Positions 7,474 through 13,195 of a stretch of DNA of 13,195 bases are shown piece after piece. A model generated the notes under the pieces. The model ran no database searches and was not told the origin of the DNA. It was given only the letters and a program-made list of their open reading frames with translations. Each line of letters opens with the position of its first letter. Within the stretch, counting starts at the first letter, position 1. The position numbers and the translations under genes are program-made. Source of the DNA: JAOTYV01 sp041557595 (GTDB lineage Bacteria > Pseudomonadota > Alphaproteobacteria > UBA8366); NCBI GenBank assembly GCA_041557595.1, contig JBFFGE010000137.1:1-13195 (forward strand), in the 5' to 3' direction.

Positions 7474-7631
7474 TATTGAAATCTATGCTGTTTTTTAATT
7501 ACGGTTTCGACACACTTACTCGGGTAACCTTGTCAACCGGGCGGCTCTTGTCAAGACGTTGGCGGTAACACTTTCGTAACGATCTTAGCATGTGGCAAAG
7601 CGGCAACATCCATTGTTTGACGCTTGACGGG
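7474..7631 (-). other. Spacer between hpnE and shc, possible shc promoter region
   Basis: The spacer is 158 nt in a group whose other junctions from dxs to hpnG are nearly closed. Read towards shc it has two TTGACA hexamers (7549-7554 and 7531-7536), 18 bases apart start to start, each inside TTGACAAG, and three GTTAC words. No hexamer 16-18 bases after either TTGACA looks like a good -10. The last 25 bases before the shc ATG are A/T-rich. No terminator hairpin was seen. Confidence 0.3.
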
Positions 7632-8894
7632 TCATTGTCGGAAATCCGCCAATAGCAATTCGGCTGCGTGAAATCCCGACCGGATTGACCCTTCGATGGT
7701 CGCCGGGAGCTCGGTATTTGTCCAGTCGCCCGCAAGGAGTAAATTCTGGAATTGGGATTTTGCGGAAGGGCGCAGCCGTTCCGATTCGGGTGTTTGAGCG
7801 AAAGTTGCGCGTTTCTCCTTCACAACTTTGTAGCGTGGCAAAGGGGTCGTGTCGCGGCCCAGGGCCCGTGTGACATCGCTCCAGGTTTGCCGGGCAATTT
7901 CCTCGGCAGGCGACTGCGCCACCTCGTCGGCGGCGCTGACGGTCACGGAGACGATATCGTCCCGGATGAAGATCCACTCCGCAACGCCGCCAATGACGCC
8001 GAGAAATTTTAGCGGCGACATTGCTTCGCCGACGCCATCGACCCTGAAATGAACGTTCACGATTGCGCAAAACCGAGTAGGCGTCTTGAGGTCCGGCAAA
8101 AGGGCCGCCGCCGCGGTCGCGGGCACCGCCAGAACGATCGCATCCTCTGCTTCGAGGGGTACGGCCGCCTGGCCGAAATCGAGCCCGGTGACCCGCGTCG
8201 ACTGGCTGGTCAGCGCGCGCAGCCGCTGTCCAAAGCGGATGGAAACGCCGCGGTCGGTCAGGGTCCTGACCGCCGGATCCACCAGGCTGTGCGACAGGCC
8301 CTTCCGCGCGATCATGGGCCGGCAAGCCTGGGCGCCTTTGGCAAAGGTTTCCATCAGCACCGGCCACAACAGGCGCGCATAGGCTTCGTCCGGCTGGGTA
8401 TTCAGCACCGCGACCGCGAGGGGCTCCCAAAACCGCCGGTACAGCGTCCCGGTGTTCGAGAGCAGGGCCTCGACCGTGTCGTCCGGGCCGGCATTGCGGA
8501 GGCGCAGGGCGGAAAGGTAGTCGGCCGGGCCGGTTCCGGCCACGCGGCGGCTCGGGACCGACAGCCACCAGGGGATCGGGCCGTTATTCGGGCGAACCGT
8601 CCAGCGGTCGCCATTGGTCAGGTCAACGAACGGGAAACCATCGGGAATGGCGGTGTCGAACGATCCTTCGGCGCCGGATTCGCGCAGATACGCCCGTGCC
8701 GAGCGATTGCCGGACAATAGAAGGTGGTTGCCGTTGTCGATGTCCCGATCGAGCGCCGGCTCATGGAACGAGCGGCACCGGCCGCCCGCCTGGCCCGCGG
8801 CCTCGTACACGACTACGTCGGCCGCTTCCCGGGACAGACGCAGCGCTGCTGCAAGGCCGGCCAGGCCGGCGCCAACGACATGCAGTCTACTCAT
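7632..8894 (-). CDS. hpnE: HpnE, hydroxysqualene dehydroxylase (FAD-dependent)
   Basis: A 420-residue flavoprotein of the amine oxidase/phytoene desaturase type. In the three-enzyme route HpnE reduces hydroxysqualene to squalene. The dinucleotide-binding GAGLAG is at residues 8-13, followed by the family pattern YEAAGQAGGRC (30-40). The FAD-closing segment near the C-terminus reads LLLAGDWTNTELPATIEG. LNTQPDEAYARLLWPVL in the middle is characteristic of HpnE. The ATG at 8892-8894 lies five bases past the hpnD stop; no clear Shine-Dalgarno is present, so translation may depend on ribosomes leaving hpnD. The product squalene is the substrate of shc, the next gene on this strand. Confidence 0.95.
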   Translation of the reverse strand: MSRLHVVGAGLAGLAAALRLSREAADVVVYEAAGQAGGRCRSFHEPALDRDIDNGNHLLLSGNRSARAYLRESGAEGSFDTAIPDGFPFVDLTNGDRWTVRPNNGPIPWWLSVPSRRVAGTGPADYLSALRLRNAGPDDTVEALLSNTGTLYRRFWEPLAVAVLNTQPDEAYARLLWPVLMETFAKGAQACRPMIARKGLSHSLVDPAVRTLTDRGVSIRFGQRLRALTSQSTRVTGLDFGQAAVPLEAEDAIVLAVPATAAAALLPDLKTPTRFCAIVNVHFRVDGVGEAMSPLKFLGVIGGVAEWIFIRDDIVSVTVSAADEVAQSPAEEIARQTWSDVTRALGRDTTPLPRYKVVKEKRATFAQTPESERLRPSAKSQFQNLLLAGDWTNTELPATIEGSIRSGFHAAELLLADFRQ

Positions 8895-8899
8895 GGGGG

Positions 8900-9835
8900 C
8901 TAGAAATACCCGTAACGCAGCGCGATCCAGATCTTTGTGAACTTGGAAACGCGCACCGGCTGGTCGAGCCGCTGCCAGCCTCGGCGCCGGAGCTTCTGGA
9001 GAATTCGATGGTAGACATGCATCATGACCACGGCGGGCCGCATTTGTCGCCGGTCGCAGTCGGCCATTGCGGCAATCGCTTCCCGAAAACGCGTTTCCGC
9101 CAGTTCCGCCAAGGTGTTACAGACCTGCGGCAGGGCCGGGTGCTCCAGCACGACGCGGGGATCGCGCGACGTGATGCCGTTGTCCGAGAGTAATTCGTCC
9201 GGCAAATACAACCGGCCGCGATCGGCGTCCTCGGCAATGTCGCGCAGGATATTGGTCAACTGCAGCGCCTGCCCCAGGGACCAGGCGACATCGTCCGCGC
9301 GCGCCTGATGGGCGCCGAAGACGCGGACCGAGAGCAGGCCTACCGCGCCGGCGACCCGGGCGCAGTAAAGCTCCAGCGTCTCCATGGAGGGGCCGCGCAG
9401 GCTCTCGTTGGCATCCATTTCCATGCCGTCGATCAGGGCGACGAAGTCTTGCTTACGGAGCTTGAACCGGTCGATCGGCTCAAGCAGGGCGCGTCCGATC
9501 GGTTTGCTGGGGGCGCCCTGGAAAAGGCGGTCTATTTCGGTCCGCCATTCGGCGAGGGCGACGACTTTCTCGGCCGGCGGCAGAGGATCGTCGGCGATGT
9601 CGTCGATTTCTCGGCAAAAGGCGTAAATCGCGTACATGGCGTCGCGCCGAAGCGGCGGCAGGGTCCGCATGGCGCCATAAAAAGACGAGCCGGACGCCTT
9701 GACCACGGAAAGGACATGGGCGAGGTCTTCTGCTGACGCTACGGGCCGGATCGCCGCTCCATCCGTCGCGGTGGGCGGGGTCGCCTGTCGGGCCGTCGGG
9801 TCGTGTTCGTCGCCGACGCCGTTCCTTTGCGGCAT
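8900..9835 (-). CDS. hpnD: HpnD, presqualene diphosphate synthase
   Basis: A squalene/phytoene synthase-type enzyme (311 residues from this start) that condenses two farnesyl diphosphates to presqualene diphosphate. The two aspartate-rich metal-diphosphate motifs are REIDDIADD (75-83) and RDIAEDADRGR (198-208), the latter followed by LYLPDELL; SSFYGAMRTLPP (50-61) is the usual N-terminal block. The start is uncertain. The ATG at 9833-9835 has GGAGG only two bases upstream. In-frame GTG codons at 9851-9853 (just after the dxs stop) and 9887-9889 (inside dxs) would add 6 or 18 residues. In every case there is an unusual low-complexity N-terminus of about 35 residues or more before the conserved domain. 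The gene sits between dxs and hpnE in a tightly packed group. Confidence 0.93.
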   Translation of the reverse strand: MPQRNGVGDEHDPTARQATPPTATDGAAIRPVASAEDLAHVLSVVKASGSSFYGAMRTLPPLRRDAMYAIYAFCREIDDIADDPLPPAEKVVALAEWRTEIDRLFQGAPSKPIGRALLEPIDRFKLRKQDFVALIDGMEMDANESLRGPSMETLELYCARVAGAVGLLSVRVFGAHQARADDVAWSLGQALQLTNILRDIAEDADRGRLYLPDELLSDNGITSRDPRVVLEHPALPQVCNTLAELAETRFREAIAAMADCDRRQMRPAVVMMHVYHRILQKLRRRGWQRLDQPVRVSKFTKIWIALRYGYF

Positions 9836-9854
9836 CCCCTCCAGCGCGGTCACG

Positions 9855-11771
9855 TCATGCCCGAGCCGGTTGATCCACCGTCGCTTCACCGAGCGCGCTG
9901 AGCGCCGTCACCACGATGTCGCTGGCGCAAAGACCGGCCTCCTCATACATTTCCTGCGGCTTGGCCTGGTCCTGGAAACGGTCCGGCAGGAACATCGGCC
10001 GCACCTTCAACCCATTGGAAATCAGGTCGTTCCGCGCGAGGTGATCGAGCACTTGGGTTGCAAAGCCGCCGATGGCGCCCTCTTCGAGGGTAATCAGGAC
10101 CTCGTGCTCGCGGGCCAGCAACTCGACGAGCTTGGTGTCGAGCGGTTTCGCGAAGCGGGCATCGGCCACGGTGGTCGACAATCCCTTGGCGGCAAGCTCT
10201 TCCGCCGCATTCATCGCCTCGACCATGCGGCCGCCGAAATTCAGGATGGCGACCTTGCTGCCTTCGCGAAGAATTCGTCCCTTGCCGATTTCAAGCACTT
10301 CGCCGCGTTCGGGCATTTCGACGCCGACGGATTCGCCGCGCGGGTAGCGGAACGCGATCGGTCCTTCGTCGTAGGCAACCGCGGTGGCCACCATATGGCG
10401 CAATTCGGCCTCGTCCGCGCAGGCCATGACGACGAAGCCCGGCAGGCAGGCCATATAGGTGACGTCATAGGCGCCGGCATGGGTCTGACCGTCGGCGCCG
10501 ACCAGGCCGGCGCGGTCGATGGCGAAGCGGACCGGCAGTTTTTGGATGGCCACGTCGTGCACGATTTGATCGAAGCCGCGCTGCAGGAAGGTCGAATAGA
10601 TCGTCGTGAACGGCTTCATGCCTTCCGCGGCGAGGCCTGCCGAGAAGGTCACGCCGTGCTGTTCGGCGAGGCCTACGTCGAAGGTGCGTTCCGGGAATTC
10701 CTTGCCGAACAGGTCGAGGCCGGTGCCGTCCGGCATCGCCGCCGTGACGGCGACGATGGTGTCGTCGTCGCGGGCTTCCTGAATCAGCGACTCCGCATAG
10801 ACCTTGGTGTAGGAGGGGGCGTTCGACTTGCCCTTGTCCTGCGCGCCGGTGACCACGTTGAACGTGCCCACGCCGTGGTATTTGTCGTCCGATTTCTCGG
10901 CCGGATCGTAGCCCTTGCCCTTGACCGTCACCGCATGCAGCAGCACGGGGCCCGGCAGGTCGGAATCCCGCAGGTTTTCGAGGACGGGAATCAGGTGGTC
11001 CATATTGTGGCCGTCGATCGGCCCCACATAGTAAAAGCCCAGTTCCTCGAACAACGTGCCGCCGGTGAACAGCCCGCGCGCATATTCTTCCGCCCGTTTC
11101 GCCGCGACCTCGATGGGATGCGGCAATTTCTCCGCGATATCCTGACCGAGCCGCCGCATCTTGCGGTATTCCTTGGACGACAGCAGGCGGGTGAGGTAGT
11201 TGCTCAGCGCACCGACCGGCGGCGCGATCGACATCTCGTTGTCGTTGAGAATGACGATCAGGCGGTTGCCGAGCCAACCCGCATTGTTCATCGCTTCATA
11301 GGCGAGACCGGCGGTCATCGCGCCGTCGCCGATTACGGCGATGACGTCGTTCTTCTTGCCCTTGAGGTCGCGCCCGACCGCGAATCCCAGGCCCGCGGCG
11401 ATCGAGGTCGAGGAATGCGCCGCGCCGAACGGGTCGTATTCGCTTTCCGACCGTTTGGTAAACCCGCTGAGGCCGCCTCTCTGACGCAAGGTGCGGATGC
11501 GATCCCGGCGGTCGGTCAGAATTTTATGCGGATAGCATTGATGGCCCACATCCCAGATGACGATGTCGTCCGGCGTATTGAAGACATAATGTATCGCGGT
11601 GGTCAGCTCGACCACGCCCAACCCGGCGCCGAGATGTCCGCCGGTTACCGATACCGCGTCGATCGTCTCGGCGCGTAATTCGTCCGCGATCTGGCGCAGG
11701 TCGGACTTTGGGAACTTACGAAGATCCTTTGGTGTCCGAATTTTGTCCAGCAATGGCGTCTTTACAGCCAC
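9855..11771 (-). CDS. dxs: Dxs, 1-deoxy-D-xylulose-5-phosphate synthase
   Basis: A 638-residue thiamine diphosphate enzyme that joins pyruvate and glyceraldehyde 3-phosphate, the entry and often flux-setting step of the MEP pathway. Visible landmarks are H46 in TGGHLGAG, H77 in DVGHQCYPHK, the TPP motif starting GDGAMTAG at 148 and ending LNDNEMS with N176/N178, E370 in GLAEQHGV, and GADGQTHAG at 425-433. Length is normal for the family. The start is GTG at 11769-11771, chosen because AAGGAGG lies exactly five bases upstream and MAVKTPLLD begins like other Dxs proteins. A longer frame to 11816 lacks such support. It sits between hpnC and hpnD, the two synthases acting in succession, which ties precursor supply to squalene production. 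Confidence 0.97.
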   Translation of the reverse strand: MAVKTPLLDKIRTPKDLRKFPKSDLRQIADELRAETIDAVSVTGGHLGAGLGVVELTTAIHYVFNTPDDIVIWDVGHQCYPHKILTDRRDRIRTLRQRGGLSGFTKRSESEYDPFGAAHSSTSIAAGLGFAVGRDLKGKKNDVIAVIGDGAMTAGLAYEAMNNAGWLGNRLIVILNDNEMSIAPPVGALSNYLTRLLSSKEYRKMRRLGQDIAEKLPHPIEVAAKRAEEYARGLFTGGTLFEELGFYYVGPIDGHNMDHLIPVLENLRDSDLPGPVLLHAVTVKGKGYDPAEKSDDKYHGVGTFNVVTGAQDKGKSNAPSYTKVYAESLIQEARDDDTIVAVTAAMPDGTGLDLFGKEFPERTFDVGLAEQHGVTFSAGLAAEGMKPFTTIYSTFLQRGFDQIVHDVAIQKLPVRFAIDRAGLVGADGQTHAGAYDVTYMACLPGFVVMACADEAELRHMVATAVAYDEGPIAFRYPRGESVGVEMPERGEVLEIGKGRILREGSKVAILNFGGRMVEAMNAAEELAAKGLSTTVADARFAKPLDTKLVELLAREHEVLITLEEGAIGGFATQVLDHLARNDLISNGLKVRPMFLPDRFQDQAKPQEMYEEAGLCASDIVVTALSALGEATVDQPARA

Positions 11772-12052
11772 AATAGCCTCCTTCAAGACATGGTCGGTCG
11801 GTATACAGCGCGACAAATTTGAGCCTGGCTGTAACTCCGCATCAGCGGATATGACCTAAACTCCAACGACAAAGCCGTCCATAGGGCCTCGACTATTGGA
11901 CACACGCGCGCTCCGACCAGCTAACCTACTACACCTACCCCTAAAGAATCACGTCTTATGAACATATTTTGTCAGTCTGTTGCGGGCGGGCCACCCCATT
12001 GTACAGGACTGTGATCCTAGAAACGGCGTATCCATCGCGGTGGCGCGCCCGA
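11772..12052 (-). other. Spacer between hpnC and dxs (dxs leader and promoter region)
   Basis: This 281-nt stretch is unusually long for this group. Besides the dxs ribosome site it holds a small hairpin in the presumed leader (TCCGC/GCGGA around a four-base loop, 11836-11849), a run of A/T-rich sequence near 11941-11970, and TATACC near 11801-11806 without a fitting -35. I find no convincing promoter, thiamine-box pattern, terminator or coding region. Confidence 0.4.
11777..11783 (-). promoter_or_regulatory. Strong Shine-Dalgarno that fixes the dxs GTG start
   Basis: AAGGAGG on the minus strand, five bases before GTG 11771. A two-codon reading frame (ATG TCT TGA, 11791-11783) ends with its stop overlapping this site. 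Confidence 0.75.
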
Positions 12053-12901
12053 TCAAAACAGACCGGCGGTTCCTCCGCGCAGGAAACAACAGAGAAATTC
12101 CAGCTTCGACAATTGCACTCTCTCGGCCAGCGGGTCGCGCCGCCGCAGATGTTTCGACAGTCTTTCGGCAATGCGGACGATTGCCGCGGATTCCATCGCC
12201 AACCGGCGGCTCGTCAATTGGCCCGGCAGCGTCTGCGCAATCGGCAGCAAGGCGTCCACGCCATCGAGGCAGCGGTCGATCACCTGTCGCAGGCCGGGCG
12301 ACGCGGCGGGTTCGTTCAGGGCATCCACCGATACGCCGGCGGCCTTCATCCAGTCCCGCGGCAGGTACACACGGTCGAGCGTTCGGTAGTCGTCCTGGCA
12401 ATCCTGCAGGTGATTGAGCACCTGAAGCACGTTGCACAGCGCGTCGCTCGCCGGAAAGCCGCTCCGCTGTTCGCCATGCAGGTCGAGCAGATACCGGCCG
12501 ACCGGCGCGGCCGAACGATTGCAGTAATCGATGAGGTCCGCCCAGTCGTCATAGCGATGCTTCACCGCATCCTGCTTGAAAGCCGAAATCAGGTCCCGGC
12601 AGTGTTGGTTGGGGACGCCCGTCTCCGCCAGGCTCGCTCGGATGTTATGCGCTTTCGCGTAGGCCGGGTCGTCGGTGAGCCCTTGAATCGCTTGGTCGAA
12701 TCCCTCGAGGCGGGTAACCTTTTCGTCCGGCGCCAATTTGGGATTGTCCGCAACGTCATCGATTGCCCGCGCATAGGCATAAAAGAGTGCCACATGGGGC
12801 CGCAGGCGTGCCGGCAGGAAGATCGATCCGACCGGAAAATTCTCGTCGCCGGCGCCCTTGCCGGATGGCGTTTCGGCGGTCGTCAGGAGAGTGTCGGTCA
12901 T
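12053..12901 (-). CDS. hpnC: HpnC, hydroxysqualene synthase
   Basis: A 282-residue squalene synthase-like enzyme that converts presqualene diphosphate to hydroxysqualene, between HpnD and HpnE. The first aspartate-rich motif is RAIDDVADN (45-53) and the second is LQDCQDDYR (165-173), followed by the family-typical DRVYLPRDW. GDENFPVGS (18-26) and LPARLRPHVALFYAYARA at the N-terminal side are characteristic of HpnC rather than HpnD. The ATG at 12899-12901 is preferred; a TTG at 12932-12934 would add 11 residues. Neither has a good Shine-Dalgarno. It is the most upstream gene of the minus-strand hopanoid group and lies 156 nt downstream of the end of an insertion-sequence transposase frame. Unlike compact hpnCDE arrangements, dxs and a 281-nt spacer separate it from hpnD. 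Confidence 0.94.
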   Translation of the reverse strand: MTDTLLTTAETPSGKGAGDENFPVGSIFLPARLRPHVALFYAYARAIDDVADNPKLAPDEKVTRLEGFDQAIQGLTDDPAYAKAHNIRASLAETGVPNQHCRDLISAFKQDAVKHRYDDWADLIDYCNRSAAPVGRYLLDLHGEQRSGFPASDALCNVLQVLNHLQDCQDDYRTLDRVYLPRDWMKAAGVSVDALNEPAASPGLRQVIDRCLDGVDALLPIAQTLPGQLTSRRLAMESAAIVRIAERLSKHLRRRDPLAERVQLSKLEFLCCFLRGGTAGLF

Positions 12902-13022
12902 TCGGTCTTGCGCCAGTGCGGTAAAAGACGTCAAAGGACAATGGATCGAGTGGGAATATGGAGCGGACGGCCGGGAAAGCCAAGGGCCGCATCATCGCTG
13001 GCATAGGGGCTGGAACGCATGC

Positions 13023-13195
13023 TGTCTGAAAAAAATCGCTTTACAGTCCGGCTATGCCTAGATGTGGAGCCTCAACAGGTTGTCCCGGTTGATCCGGAGT
13101 CGACTGATTGGCGTCTTGTCTTTTATTCCGCCATGGGGTCGATGCCAATTATACATATGCGTCCAAAGCGGCAGGTGGTCCGCGCGTTGATCTGA
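13023..13195. mobile_element. End of an insertion sequence, probable inverted-repeat terminus at 13023
   Basis: Past the transposase stop, the plus strand reads TGTCTGAAAAAAATCGC from 13023. It begins with TGT, as many IS481 ends do, and lies 35 nt from the stop, a normal distance for an end repeat. The matching left end and any target duplication are not visible, so the exact boundary is a guess. The element would sit about 120 bp upstream of hpnC. Confidence 0.4.
13058..13195 (-). CDS. Transposase C-terminus, IS481/IS3-like (cut by window edge)
   Basis: An open minus-strand frame enters from the right edge and ends in TAG at 13058-13060, giving 45 visible residues. It contains HLPLWTHMYNWHRPHGGIKD, then KTPISRLRINRDNLLRLH, the very typical end of DDE integrase-core transposases of the IS481 type (YNWHRPH, then TPISRL, then NLLRLH). 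The catalytic DDE residues and the start would lie outside the window, so whether the gene is intact cannot be judged. Confidence 0.85.
   Translation of the reverse strand, partial: SDQRADHLPLWTHMYNWHRPHGGIKDKTPISRLRINRDNLLRLHI

Noticed and set aside
9699..11678. 659-codon plus-strand open frame
   Set aside because: It is antisense to dxs and the start of hpnD, both certain genes; its composition is that of a G+C-rich shadow frame with no recognisable domain.
11772..12052. Possible thiamine diphosphate riboswitch ahead of dxs, since Dxs uses this cofactor
   Set aside because: No THI-box-like conserved segments could be found in the leader.

Overview
The window is a hopanoid (bacterial triterpenoid lipid) biosynthesis locus on G+C-rich DNA. 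The gene set and protein style suggest an alphaproteobacterium, perhaps Rhodospirillales-like; the genus cannot be fixed from sequence alone. Nearly every base between about 30 and 12,900 belongs to a recognisable hopanoid or isoprenoid gene. The system itself is known. The less usual points are gene arrangement, overlaps and spacer content.

Layout. (1) On the minus strand at the left end lie a small cyclophilin-like protein gene (30-404), with a TATAAT box so close to its ATG that the mRNA may be leaderless, and hpnM (452-1063), a secreted MlaC/Ttg2-type protein. (2) A 306-nt divergent spacer (1064-1369) separates hpnM from a plus-strand group: hpnA (1370-2356), ispH (2648-3580) and hpnH (3662-4855). 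A strong terminator-like hairpin (2580-2611) lies in the hpnA-ispH spacer. (3) A long minus-strand group runs right to left: hpnC (12053-12901), dxs (9855-11771), hpnD (8900-9835), hpnE (7632-8894), shc/hpnF (5494-7473) and hpnG (4790-5497). hpnG runs tail to tail into hpnH with a 66-bp overlap. (4) At the right edge, on the minus strand, is the C-terminal end of an IS481/IS3-like transposase (13058-13195), which continues outside the window.

How the genes work together. Dxs makes 1-deoxy-D-xylulose 5-phosphate, the entry step of the MEP pathway, and IspH makes IPP and DMAPP at its end. The intervening MEP enzymes and farnesyl diphosphate synthase must be encoded elsewhere. HpnD, HpnC and HpnE convert farnesyl diphosphate to squalene via presqualene diphosphate and hydroxysqualene. 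Squalene-hopene cyclase folds squalene to hopene. HpnH adds 5'-deoxyadenosine to give adenosylhopane, and HpnG removes adenine on the way to ribosylhopane and bacteriohopanetetrol. HpnA is a short-chain dehydrogenase-type enzyme of uncertain step. HpnM is a probable periplasmic lipid-handling factor. No hpnN, hpnO, hpnP, hpnI, hpnJ or hpnK is present here.
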